Notes under the pieces: model-generated
Seen by the model: the letters and a program-made list of their open reading frames with translations, nothing else
Database searches by the model: none
Told to the model about the DNA's origin: nothing
Source of the DNA: Algisphaera agarilytica
Lineage (GTDB): Bacteria > Planctomycetota > Phycisphaerae > Phycisphaerales > Phycisphaeraceae
Direction: 5' to 3'
DNA: 64,000 bases
Assembly: GCF_014207595.1 (NCBI RefSeq)
Contig: NZ_JACHGY010000001.1
Coordinates: 4,000,212 to 4,064,211 of the forward strand
Program-made: the position numbers and the translations under genes
Shown: in pieces, positions 43,544-52,091 of the stretch
How the letters are laid out: every line of letters begins with the position of its first letter
Position numbering within the stretch: the first letter of the stretch is position 1

Positions 43544-44595
43544 GCCGAGTCGCTGCTTTCCGTGGAGGGCTCGGTCGAGGTTTCGGTGTCGGTGTCGAGT
43601 TCGCCGACGTACCGCGTGGATATTTCGTCCGCCTCCACCCCCTGCTCTTGCAGGTAGCGGGCGACGACGGCCGTGTACCCGTGCGTAGCGCCGACGCTCT
43701 CGCATCCGGTGGCCTTGATTGTTTCCAGCAGCCCGGTCCAATCCACGTGATCCGACAGCACAAAGCCGCGGTCCACCCCACGCCGTCGGCGGTTGCCACG
43801 TACCGCCATCCACCCCGAAGCGAAGGCGAGCGACGCGGGCGAAAACTTCTTGAGCCATGCCGTCCCCAGCACCGACGGCGGGGCAACAACCAGCCCCTTC
43901 CCCTTCACCGCCTTGCGGCTCTCGGCGGTCGAGGTCGTCACTCCGGGCACGTCCACGCCCGCTGCGCCGTACACCTCACAGAACCGCTTTACCGAGCCGT
44001 GCACGACGATGTGGCCTAAGCAGCGGTCGACCAGCGACAACACCCTTTGCGCCTTGCCCAGGGCGTAGGCGAAGACCACGCTGGTCCTCCCCGCCGCTTG
44101 GTTGGCCAGCCACCACGCGTTGATCTGCTCAGCGATCTCGGCCTCGGGCCGCCACTTGTAGATCGGCAATCCGAACGTACACTCGGTGATCAGCCGGTGA
44201 CAACGGATCGGCTCGAAGGGATCACAGGTCTTATCCGGCTGCGTTTTGTAATCACCCGTGACCACCTCGACCCGCCCGGCGTGTTCGACCCGTACCTGGG
44301 CCGAGCCCAGCAGGTGCCCCGCGGGGTGGAGGCTGACCTCGACGCCGTTGATGCAGGTGGTCTGGCCGTAGGCGATCCCTTCGATCTTCGCGCCGTTGTG
44401 GACGCGTGGCCGGAGGACTTCGACGCCGACTTCCGAACAGAGGTAACGCTGGCTGCCGGGGGTGGCGTGGTCGGAGTGGGCGTGGGTCACGACCGCGCGG
44501 TCCACGGGTCGCCAGGGGTCCACGTAGAAACCGCCCTGTTCGCAATAGAGTCCGCGTTCGGTCGGGCGGATCAGCCGGTCATCGCGATCACCCAT
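43540..44595 (-). CDS. Ligase-associated DNA exonuclease, metallo-beta-lactamase fold
   Basis: A 351-residue nuclease of the beta-CASP/metallo-beta-lactamase type. The metal site THAHSDH (37-43) is present, with further ligands in HPAGHLLGSAQVRV and VTGDYKTQ and the C-terminal SDHVDWTGLLETI. It is related to SNM1 and to mRNA 3'-processing exonucleases. It is the first of the four repair genes; the start ATG at 44595 is three bases after the stop of the preceding membrane-protein gene. Confidence 0.92.
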   Translation of the reverse strand: MGDRDDRLIRPTERGLYCEQGGFYVDPWRPVDRAVVTHAHSDHATPGSQRYLCSEVGVEVLRPRVHNGAKIEGIAYGQTTCINGVEVSLHPAGHLLGSAQVRVEHAGRVEVVTGDYKTQPDKTCDPFEPIRCHRLITECTFGLPIYKWRPEAEIAEQINAWWLANQAAGRTSVVFAYALGKAQRVLSLVDRCLGHIVVHGSVKRFCEVYGAAGVDVPGVTTSTAESRKAVKGKGLVVAPPSVLGTAWLKKFSPASLAFASGWMAVRGNRRRRGVDRGFVLSDHVDWTGLLETIKATGCESVGATHGYTAVVARYLQEQGVEADEISTRYVGELDTDTETSTEPSTESSDSA

Positions 44596-44598
44596 CGG

Positions 44599-45054
44599 CT
44601 ACCCCCGCATCACCAACGCCAACATCCAGATCACCAGCCCGCCGCGCAGCGTCCAGCCCGCCGTCCGCAACCAATTCGTGTTCACCAGCAGGCGGCAAGC
44701 CTTTGGATCAAACCCCCTGGCCAGTTTCACGTGTTGAGGCACCGAGCAACAAAAAGTCACGCCCCACACCAACAACACCAAGCCAAGCCCCACCCATGGC
44801 ATCCATCCGGGCAGCACCAGCCCCAATTCTGCATCAGGTTTAACGATCACTAACCCAACCGCAGAAACCAACTCCACCATCATCGGCGGCAGAACGATCG
44901 GGGTGATGGCGCGCGTGTGTCGTGCCTCGTAGGCCGCGAATTGTGGCTCGCTCACGCCATCGAACAGCGGGTAGTGGACCCGCTGCACCATCCAGATCAG
45001 GCCGACCATGTACAGGGTGGCCGCCGCATTCGTGAGAAGAATCGCCTCGAACAT
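44599..45054 (-). CDS. Four-helix membrane protein (DUF1772-like)
   Basis: A 151-residue integral membrane protein with about four helices: FEAILLTNAAATLYMVGLIW, then near 50-70 (VLPPMMVELVSAVGLVIV), near 85-105 and near 130-148. The pattern, with VQRVHYPLF and a CCSVPQH loop, recalls the DUF1772 family of unknown function. The ATG at 45054 is preferred over a TTG at 45063. It is the third gene in the operon and directly precedes the exonuclease. Confidence 0.75.
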   Translation of the reverse strand: MFEAILLTNAAATLYMVGLIWMVQRVHYPLFDGVSEPQFAAYEARHTRAITPIVLPPMMVELVSAVGLVIVKPDAELGLVLPGWMPWVGLGLVLLVWGVTFCCSVPQHVKLARGFDPKACRLLVNTNWLRTAGWTLRGGLVIWMLALVMRG

Positions 45055-45065
45055 GAAACCCAATC

Positions 45066-45638
45066 TTAAGAGATGGCGTTTGCTTCTCGGTTGAAAAACC
45101 GGGTCGCGGGCTCGGCGTCCTCGGCGAAAAGCTCGGTCATCCGTCGATGGCGGTGTTCAAACAGCTTCCGCAGATCGCGCCGCACCATCGCCGCATCCAC
45201 CAAGCCCGCCACGGGCCCACCCGGCGGGCGGTAGCGGATCACATCGCGGGTCGTGGTGCCTCCGCCTTCGGGTTCGAAGGTGTGCAGGTGAGAGAAGTGT
45301 GCGTAGGGGCCAGCCGCCTGGACGTCGACGAATCGTCTGGGGTACTCGACCTCGGTGATGCGGGTCCGCCAACACACGCCGATCCCGTGGAGCCGTAGCC
45401 GGTACTCGTATTCGACGCCGGGGGCGATCGCCGGGGGTATCTCGTCCGGGGAAAGGTTGAGGATGTCGAACTGCATGAAGCCGGGGATCACGTGATTCAT
45501 GTGCCGGCAGTCCGCGACGAACGCCCAGATGTTCATGGCGTCGGCGGGCAGCCACTGCCGGGCCTGCATGACGTAGTCCCGACCATCCCGTTCGAAATGG
45601 ATCTCGCCGGGAGTCGACGGGTGATCGTGCGGGCTCAT
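45066..45638 (-). CDS. SRPBCC family protein
   Basis: A 190-residue START/Bet v1-like protein with a hydrophobic cavity for lipids or polyketides. Visible blocks: WLPADAMNIWAFVADCRHMN, YRLRLHGIGVCWRTRITEVE and HLHTFEPEGGGTTTRDVIRY. Family members with light-related neighbours are common near photolyases, and a photolyase is one gene cluster away. Start ATG at 45638 overlaps the stop of the upstream gene (ATGA). Confidence 0.82.
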   Translation of the reverse strand: MSPHDHPSTPGEIHFERDGRDYVMQARQWLPADAMNIWAFVADCRHMNHVIPGFMQFDILNLSPDEIPPAIAPGVEYEYRLRLHGIGVCWRTRITEVEYPRRFVDVQAAGPYAHFSHLHTFEPEGGGTTTRDVIRYRPPGGPVAGLVDAAMVRRDLRKLFEHRHRRMTELFAEDAEPATRFFNREANAIS

Positions 45639-46084
45639 GTGGGAACCGCCTCGGCCTCGGGCGTCTTGAGAGGACGATCGCGGTAAGCGGCCCAGAGGAT
45701 CAGCCCGAACGGGACCCACCAGATCAGGTCGTTGGTCGGGATGGTCCAGCCAAACGCGGGAGACAACTCACCGCGGATCAGTGCCCCGTCGACATAGCCG
45801 ATCGGCCCCAGGATCTTGCCGAGCAGCCCCACCAGCACGATCGGCCAGTGCCGCAGCGGGTTGGTCGCCGCGATCGCGTAGCCGATTCCGTAGACCCCGA
45901 CGATCATGCCCACGCACTGCCAGATCGCGGGGTGGCGTGGAGGCTCCATCCCCACCAGCGTGAAGAAGTGCTCCGGGAACAGCACCACCCAGGCCCCCCA
46001 CACCAGGTTGTATCCCGCCGCGGCGAACAGCACCCAGGACATCCAGGGCGGTGGTTGGGTGGCTTGTGAGTTGCGAATCTGCAT
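45635..46084 (-). CDS. Small membrane protein, first gene of the repair operon
   Basis: A 149-residue protein with four predicted membrane helices (near 15-35, 55-75, 82-100 and 122-138); WGAWVVLFPEHFF and GKILGPIGYVDGALIRGELS recur in small uncharacterised membrane proteins. Function unknown. The codon before the ATG at 46084 is GTG, so the start may be one codon earlier. It heads the run of eight minus-strand genes down to 35953. Confidence 0.7.
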   Translation of the reverse strand: MQIRNSQATQPPPWMSWVLFAAAGYNLVWGAWVVLFPEHFFTLVGMEPPRHPAIWQCVGMIVGVYGIGYAIAATNPLRHWPIVLVGLLGKILGPIGYVDGALIRGELSPAFGWTIPTNDLIWWVPFGLILWAAYRDRPLKTPEAEAVPT

Positions 46085-46176
46085 CACCCAACACTAGGCG
46101 GTCCGTCGGGTTTCGGCAGTCCTTGGCATATACTTTTGTTATGCCGCCTTCATCATGCCCGGCCGGGAGTACCGCG

Positions 46177-47223
46177 ATGCGAACGATCTTTTTTGGAGTC
46201 TTGACCAGCTTTGCTTTGGCGTGGTTCAGCGTCGGGCAGCCCGCCCTTGCCGCGGGCGGCGGGCCCGAGGCGGAAGCCGATCCGTTTGCCGAACCCAACG
46301 AGAACGCCCCCGCCGAAGCCGAACCCTTCGCCGACGCCTTAGCTGAAGACCCGGGTATCGAGCTGAACCTGGTGCCGTCGAATTTCAACCTCAACCGGTC
46401 GATCAGCTTCGACGACCAGGGCGAGCCCCGCCACCGAAACAACCAGCTCTCGATCAACTTCCGTTGCTTCTACGAGACCGACACGAAGCCGCTGTCGTAC
46501 CGCGATATCGAGATCACCTCGGTCATCACCTCGGCGGGCGAAGAGCTGGAGGTCGATCCCAATCGGCAGAACCGCCACCAGCAGCAGATCCACGCCAACC
46601 GTCAGCGCAACGGCAAGCCCTACTTCGATATCTACGTCAACCTCCCCGCTCCGTCGCGACACGCCGACGAGATCACCGAGCTCCGGGGCAAGCTCAAGAT
46701 GGAGCTATCCCAAGGCCCCGAACGGGTGCTGCGTTTCTCGCCGTTATCGGATTACGTGGATAAAAAGTTCCGCGTCACGGACATGGACGACTCGCCGATG
46801 TCGATCAGCTTGATCGAGGCCCACAACAACCAGCCGGCCATGATCGAGTGGCGATACGCCCGTTCGATCGAGCCGCTGATCCAGGAGATCAAGTTCTACC
46901 GGCGGAACGGCGTCGAGTTTGAAGCGAACCGCCACGGGGGCAATAGCGACAACACCAGCCGCAGCCAACGCTTCTCCGTGGGGCCGGCCGACGATGTGAT
47001 CATGGTCGTGCGTCTGTTCCGGCAGACGCGCACCGTTGAAGTCCCCTTCGTGGTAAGGGATATGCCGCTGCCGGTCGCTGAGCCGCGGGGGCCGCGTTTT
47101 GATCTGGCGATCGCCACCGAGCCGCTGGGCGGAGCGGTCGGGCTCGAGCCGGTTGACGGTGAGGTGCCCGTGGGCCCGGGCGCTCCCGGTGAGAACGACC
47201 TGCCCATCATCATTTTGGAGTGA
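46177..47223 (+). CDS. Exported protein of unknown function
   Basis: A 348-residue exported protein that I do not recognise. The signal peptide is at about 1-25 (FFGVLTSFALAWFSVGQPALA), followed by an Ala/Glu/Pro-rich linker (26-60) and a beta-rich domain that mixes charged strands, such as ITSVITSAGEELEVDP, with FVVRDMPLP near the end. No catalytic motif seen. The ATG at 46177 has GGGAG eight bases before it; an ATG at 46141 would displace the signal peptide. It is divergent from the repair operon and converges on the photolyase gene. Confidence 0.7.
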   Translation: MRTIFFGVLTSFALAWFSVGQPALAAGGGPEAEADPFAEPNENAPAEAEPFADALAEDPGIELNLVPSNFNLNRSISFDDQGEPRHRNNQLSINFRCFYETDTKPLSYRDIEITSVITSAGEELEVDPNRQNRHQQQIHANRQRNGKPYFDIYVNLPAPSRHADEITELRGKLKMELSQGPERVLRFSPLSDYVDKKFRVTDMDDSPMSISLIEAHNNQPAMIEWRYARSIEPLIQEIKFYRRNGVEFEANRHGGNSDNTSRSQRFSVGPADDVIMVVRLFRQTRTVEVPFVVRDMPLPVAEPRGPRFDLAIATEPLGGAVGLEPVDGEVPVGPGAPGENDLPIIILE

Positions 47224-47229
47224 CGGTGT

Positions 47230-48705
47230 TCACTGCCCCTTAACCGCGTCGAGCGCGGCCAGCGCCGAGTCGCGGGCCTGCTTGTGATCGACGATGGGGT
47301 ACGGGTACGTTTCGCCCAGCGTGATGCCCGCCGCGGCGAGCTGCATCGGCGGAGCCTCCCACGGCTTGTGCAAGATGCGGTCGGGCAAGGCCGCGATCTC
47401 CGGCACCCACTGCCGGACATACTCACCGTCCTTGTCAAACTTCTCGCCCTGCAGGATCGGGTTGAAGATGCGGAAGTACGGCGCCGCGTCCGCCCCGCAG
47501 CCCCCGGCCCACTGCCAGCCCAAAGTGTTGTTCGCCAAGTCCGCATCCAACAGCGTGTCCCAGAACCACTCGGCACCCTGTTCCCACGAAATCAACAAGT
47601 CTTTCACGAGAAACGACGCGACGATCATCCGCACCCGGTTGTGCATCCAGCCGGTGGCGTACAGCTCACGCATCCCCGCGTCGATGATCGGGTAACCCGT
47701 CTGACCGCGCTGCCAATTTTTGAGATGCTCGGCATCTTCTTTCCACGGGAAGCGGGCGTATTTCTTCTGCAGCGGCTCGCGTGGCGTCTCGGGGAAGTGG
47801 TAGAGCACGTGGTAGGCGAATTCACGCCAACCCAGTTCCTGGACGTAGTGTTCGCACTGCTTGAGTTCGTCCTTGGAGAGGTTGCGTCGGCCGTCGGCCA
47901 TGAATTTGCGGGCGGCGTGGTAGCACTGCCGCGGGCTGATCTCGCCGTGCACAAGGTGGGGCGAGAGCTTGGAGGTTCCGGGCTTGGCGGGGAAGTTGCG
48001 GTCGTCTTTGTATTGGCGGATCGCGTCGTCGAGGAAGGTGTCGAGTTTTTCCTGCGCCGCGGGTTCGCCGGGGGTGAACGCCTCGGCCAGGCCGTCTTTC
48101 CAGTCCCGCGTGGGTTCGAGGCCGAGGGCTTCGAGTACGACCGATGCCGGCCACTGACTCGGCGCGGGGATCGACTCGGGCGCTTCGCGCGGCAGGTCGG
48201 GAGTGGGCTGGTTCTTCGCGTTCCGCCAGAACGGCGAGAACACTTTGTACGGCCCCCCGCCGCCGGTCTCGATTTCCCAGGGCTCGTAGAGCAGGTGGCT
48301 GTTGAAACTCTCCGCGGCAATCGAACGCTCGTCACGCAACCAACGCTTGATGTTCTGGTCACGCTCGATCGAGGCCGGCTCGTAGCGCCGGTTCCAGAAC
48401 ACCGCGCACGCGGATGTTTGCGTGATCAATTCTTCGAGAACTTCTTGGGTGGGGCCTTCACGAAGCACAAGCTGAGAGCCAAGCGCTTTCAGCGATTGAT
48501 CCAGGGACCTAAGCGAGTGGTGCAGCCACCACCGCCGCGCGCCGCCCGCCGCCCAACCGCCCTCTTCTTCCGGCGACCAGATGTACACCGGCACCACCGC
48601 CCCGCCCTGTTCGTTTGCACGCTCCACCGCCGCGAGCAGCGCGGGGTTGTCCGCCAAACGCAGATCCTGTCGGAACCAGACGATCGTCACCGGGGCTTGA
48701 TTCAT
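47230..48705 (-). CDS. phr: Deoxyribodipyrimidine photolyase
   Basis: A 491-residue light-driven repair enzyme for pyrimidine dimers. It has the N-terminal antenna Rossmann domain (TIVWFRQDLRLADNPAL) and the FAD-binding helical domain with ELGWREFAYHVLYHFPETP, RQGQTGYPIIDAGMREL-like and TGWMHNRVRMIVASFLVKDL blocks. The WxxGxGxDxxPYFRIFNP segment is complete, as in class I CPD photolyases; a cryptochrome-type role cannot be excluded. It sits 16 bp downstream of the SRPBCC-epimerase gene, in the same direction. Confidence 0.93.
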   Translation of the reverse strand: MNQAPVTIVWFRQDLRLADNPALLAAVERANEQGGAVVPVYIWSPEEEGGWAAGGARRWWLHHSLRSLDQSLKALGSQLVLREGPTQEVLEELITQTSACAVFWNRRYEPASIERDQNIKRWLRDERSIAAESFNSHLLYEPWEIETGGGGPYKVFSPFWRNAKNQPTPDLPREAPESIPAPSQWPASVVLEALGLEPTRDWKDGLAEAFTPGEPAAQEKLDTFLDDAIRQYKDDRNFPAKPGTSKLSPHLVHGEISPRQCYHAARKFMADGRRNLSKDELKQCEHYVQELGWREFAYHVLYHFPETPREPLQKKYARFPWKEDAEHLKNWQRGQTGYPIIDAGMRELYATGWMHNRVRMIVASFLVKDLLISWEQGAEWFWDTLLDADLANNTLGWQWAGGCGADAAPYFRIFNPILQGEKFDKDGEYVRQWVPEIAALPDRILHKPWEAPPMQLAAAGITLGETYPYPIVDHKQARDSALAALDAVKGQ

Positions 48706-48721
48706 GCCTGTTCATAGGCGG

Positions 48722-50071
48722 CTAAGGACGCCCAAGCAACTCGCGGAGCGCTTGTTCGAGGTGGGGCTGACGGAAAGTGAAGCCCGAGCCCGTCAGACGC
48801 ATCGGCTCGACCCGCTGGCCGGCGAGCAGGGCTTCGTCTGCCATGCCGCCAAACGCCCGGCGCAACGCAAATCGCGGCGCGGGGAAGACCGTGGGACGAC
48901 GCAAGACCCGCCCCAGCGTTTTGGTGAACTCGCGGTTGGTCACCGGCTCGGGTGCGACCAGATTCACCGGCCCGCTCATCTTCCGGTCGAAGATCGCGTG
49001 CATCATCGCCCGGATATGGTCGTCCAGCGTGATCCAGCTCATGTATTGATCGCCCCGCCCGAGTCGACCCCCGAGGCCCATCTTGAAGATCGGCAGCATC
49101 TTTTTCAGCGCCCCGCCGCGCGGGTGCAGCACGATGCCCGTACGCAGATTCACCACCCGGATGCCGATGTCCGTGGCGGTCTGGGTCGCGGCCTCCCACT
49201 CTCGGCCAACGTCGGCCAGGAAGCCCTCGCCCGCGGCGGAGTCTTCGGTGAGCAGGGAATCGCCGCGGTTGCCGTAGTACCCGATCGCCGACCCGCTGAG
49301 CATGACTCGGGGTCGGGCTTCCTGGGGCATACGCGACAGCTGTTCGCACAGCAGGCGGGTGCGGTCGACGCGGCTGCGGTGGATCCGGCTACGCACGTCT
49401 TCGCTCCAACGCTGCGCGATCGGCTCGCCCGCTAGGTGGACCAGCACGTCCGCCCCGGCGATCGCGTCCAGGTCGAAGGTGAGGCCGTCGCGGCGTGCGA
49501 CCGGCCGCGGTTGGTGGCCGCCCGTGCTGAGGAACGCCGACAACGCCCGCCCCAGCATGCCCGACGCGCCGGTGATCGCCACCGTCAGGCTGCGTCCCCG
49601 GGTGAAATTCTGGTGGTCAACCATGTCCGCCACGAGCGTCGCGTGGCGGTGGTCGAACATCTTCTTGATCTGCTTGCGGATGAACAGGGCATACGCCAGG
49701 CTGCCCAACGGGCCGAACGGCGGCTTCAGTTCGATCGAGTCCCGCATGACACACCGAAGCGCGTTGCCGTCGAGCGTGGGCTCAACGCGGTGGGTGTGGA
49801 CCCACTCAGAGAACGGGCCGGACACCTGCCGGTCTTTGAACTGCAGGCCCGCGATGAAGTCTTCGTGTTCGGCGACCCACTTGCGGGGCCAGGGGGCCAT
49901 GACGCGGAGGGTGACACGCTCGCCGTCACGGATGCCGCCGAACTCGAGCACCTTGGTGTTGTCCCAGGGCGGGGTGAGCCGCTCAAAAGCGCCGGGCCGG
50001 GTATGCCACGCGAACACCTCGTGCTGCGGTGCGGGGATCTCGGTGACTTTCTCGAATCGGCGTTTGAACAT
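48722..50071 (-). CDS. SRPBCC-TIGR01777 epimerase fusion
   Basis: A 449-residue protein with an N-terminal SRPBCC domain (about 1-150, RRFEKVTEIPAPQHEVFAWH) and a C-terminal NAD-binding epimerase of the TIGR01777/YfcH type (about 160-449): AITGASGMLGRALSAFL, VHLAGEPIAQRW and SGSAIGYYG. Such fusions are often next to photolyases, as here. The substrate is unknown. Start is the ATG at 50071; the frame is open to 50143. It is divergent from the polyketide operon by 74 bp. Confidence 0.88.
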   Translation of the reverse strand: MFKRRFEKVTEIPAPQHEVFAWHTRPGAFERLTPPWDNTKVLEFGGIRDGERVTLRVMAPWPRKWVAEHEDFIAGLQFKDRQVSGPFSEWVHTHRVEPTLDGNALRCVMRDSIELKPPFGPLGSLAYALFIRKQIKKMFDHRHATLVADMVDHQNFTRGRSLTVAITGASGMLGRALSAFLSTGGHQPRPVARRDGLTFDLDAIAGADVLVHLAGEPIAQRWSEDVRSRIHRSRVDRTRLLCEQLSRMPQEARPRVMLSGSAIGYYGNRGDSLLTEDSAAGEGFLADVGREWEAATQTATDIGIRVVNLRTGIVLHPRGGALKKMLPIFKMGLGGRLGRGDQYMSWITLDDHIRAMMHAIFDRKMSGPVNLVAPEPVTNREFTKTLGRVLRRPTVFPAPRFALRRAFGGMADEALLAGQRVEPMRLTGSGFTFRQPHLEQALRELLGRP

Positions 50072-50145
50072 GAGGTGTATGGTAGACCCAAAGGGCTCGG
50101 GCTTCACCACCGGGCCAGCCCCAAAGCGGTGCATATACTTCACGC

Positions 50146-50907
50146 ATGGATGCGATCGCGACGACGCAACCCGAACTTCCGCCCAGCGTCTCGCAGAGGC
50201 GTCTGGTGCCGGAGGTGATGGACGACCCCGAGCTCGACCCGGCGTTGCACGAAGCGGCGCTGCGCGGACTGGGGCGGATCAACCGCGTGTCCCGGTCGGC
50301 GGCTATGTTGTGGCCCTCGATCGAGAAAGCAGCGGCGAGAAACTCCGGACGGGTTCTCCGTGTGTTGGACCTGGCCTGCGGGGGCGGCGACGTGCTGATC
50401 CAGCTCGCCCGTGGTGCGAAACGCAAAGGACTGCGGGTGGCGTTTGCCGGGGCTGATGTCAGCCCGGTGGCCCTGGACTTCGCCGCCGAGCAAGCCCGGC
50501 AAGCGGGGTTAGAGATCGATTGGATCCCGATCGATGTGTTCGAGCAGCCGCTGCCCGATTCGTTCGACCTCACCATGAACAGCCTCTTCATGCACCACCT
50601 CACAGCCGAGCAGGCGGTGGCGGTGTTCGGAAAGATGAAAGCGGCGTCGCCTACCGTGCTGATCAACGACCTGCGTCGCGGCCCGGTCGCCTACGCCATC
50701 ACGGTTGCGGGCACCCGTCTGCTGTCGCGCAGCCCGGTGGTCCACGTGGACGGCCCGCGTTCGGTCCGCGCGGCGTGGACCCCGAAGGAACTGCTGGCCC
50801 TCGCCCACGCCGCGGGTTTGCAGGGCGCGACCGTGCAACACCGCTTCCCCTGGCGGATGCTACTGAAATGGAACGCTTCCTCGGCAGATAAGGGAGGCGT
50901 GTCGTGA
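50146..50907 (+). CDS. Class I SAM methyltransferase of the type III PKS operon
   Basis: A 253-residue methyltransferase with motif I VLDLACGGGD (73-82), NSLFMHHLT in the middle and a C-terminal cap. It resembles the UbiE-like O- or C-methyltransferases that accompany bacterial type III polyketide synthases. Its end overlaps the next gene by four bases (GTGA). It is inferred to methylate the phenolic or pyrone product made by the third gene. Confidence 0.87.
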   Translation: MDAIATTQPELPPSVSQRRLVPEVMDDPELDPALHEAALRGLGRINRVSRSAAMLWPSIEKAAARNSGRVLRVLDLACGGGDVLIQLARGAKRKGLRVAFAGADVSPVALDFAAEQARQAGLEIDWIPIDVFEQPLPDSFDLTMNSLFMHHLTAEQAVAVFGKMKAASPTVLINDLRRGPVAYAITVAGTRLLSRSPVVHVDGPRSVRAAWTPKELLALAHAAGLQGATVQHRFPWRMLLKWNASSADKGGVS

Positions 50908-52091
50908 GTGAAACATGCATCGACGCCGTGGTGATCGGGGCGGGGCCCGCTGGCGCACTGGCAGCGCGTGGATTGGCGTTGCAAGGCCACTCGGTGTGGC
51001 TAGTCGACAAGCAATCGTTCCCACGCCCGAAAGTTTGCGGGTGCTGCCTGAATCAATACGCGATCACCTCGCTGGAGCGGGTTGGAATCACCGGATTGGT
51101 CGAGCGACTCGGCGGTCGACCCCTGGAGCGGTTGCACATGATCGCGGGTGGCAGGTCAGCAGATGTGCCGTTGCCACGCGGGGTGTCGCTGTCACGCGGG
51201 GCGCTGGACGGGGCATTGATCGAAGCGGCAAAGTTGGCCGGGGCGGACTTCATCGACGGCGTCTCCGCCAAAGTGCAGACGCTTGGCGGGACCGCCGAGG
51301 AAGGACACCGGGTGTCGCTGGGCTCGGGCAACTCGGTGGTGGCACGCGTGCTGGTCATCGCCGACGGCCTGGGCGGGTCCAGCCTCTCGGCGGTCGAAGG
51401 CTACCGCGTCGAGACCGCCCCGGCCTCGCGCATCGGCCTGGGCGGCGTGACCCGATCACCCGTCACTCAACCCACGATCCCCCGCGGCACGATCGCGATG
51501 GCTTGTGGCCAGGACGGGTACCTCGGCGTGGTCGAACTCGAAGACGGCCGGCTCGACTTCGCCGCCGCCATCGATGCCGCCGCCATCAAGCAAGCGGGCG
51601 GGATCGCGCAGGCGGCGCGACGGCTCGTCGAGCAGTCCGGGCTTGGCGATCACGATTGGCCGATGGACGACGTCGAACGCTGGCGAGCCACCCCGGCCCT
51701 GACGCGTACCCGCAAGCGTATCGCGGGGCCGGGGCTGTTCGTCGTGGGAGATGCCGCGGGCTACGTTGAGCCGTTTACCGGCGAGGGGATGGCTTGGGCG
51801 ATCGCGGGCGGGAGTGCCGTCAGCGAAGTTGCGTCCGAAGCGGTCCAGAAATGGGACACCTCTCAAGAAATCAGGTGGGTCGAACGCCACCGCGCCCGTA
51901 TCCGCAACCGCCAGGCGGGGTGCAAGCTGGTGGCCGCAACGCTGCGTCGGCCGTGGTTAACACGCGTGGTGGTGCGATCGCTGTCCGCCTGGCCGGGCAT
52001 CGCCAACCCGTTGGTCCGTCGCATCGCCGCCCCCGCAACCGCAAGTGATCCTGCTCCAACGCCATACACAAGGGAAGGATCATTCGCATGA
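50904..52091 (+). CDS. FAD-dependent oxidoreductase (geranylgeranyl reductase-like)
   Basis: A 395-residue flavoprotein: FAD-binding IGAGPAGALA at 11-20, the dinucleotide glutamate/arginine region VDKQSFPRPKVCGCCLNQ, and the second FAD motif VVGDAAGYVEPFTGEGM near 280. It belongs to the geranylgeranyl reductase/monooxygenase family that partners type III synthases and hydroxylates or reduces the polyketide. The GTG start at 50904 overlaps the methyltransferase stop; its own stop overlaps the synthase ATG. Confidence 0.88.
   Translation: MSETCIDAVVIGAGPAGALAARGLALQGHSVWLVDKQSFPRPKVCGCCLNQYAITSLERVGITGLVERLGGRPLERLHMIAGGRSADVPLPRGVSLSRGALDGALIEAAKLAGADFIDGVSAKVQTLGGTAEEGHRVSLGSGNSVVARVLVIADGLGGSSLSAVEGYRVETAPASRIGLGGVTRSPVTQPTIPRGTIAMACGQDGYLGVVELEDGRLDFAAAIDAAAIKQAGGIAQAARRLVEQSGLGDHDWPMDDVERWRATPALTRTRKRIAGPGLFVVGDAAGYVEPFTGEGMAWAIAGGSAVSEVASEAVQKWDTSQEIRWVERHRARIRNRQAGCKLVAATLRRPWLTRVVVRSLSAWPGIANPLVRRIAAPATASDPAPTPYTREGSFA

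Noticed and set aside
43544-43858. N-terminal extension of the ligase of 105 codons
   Set aside because: It lies wholly inside the exonuclease gene in another frame and gives an Arg-rich sequence; the GTG at 43543 starts the conserved ligase block.
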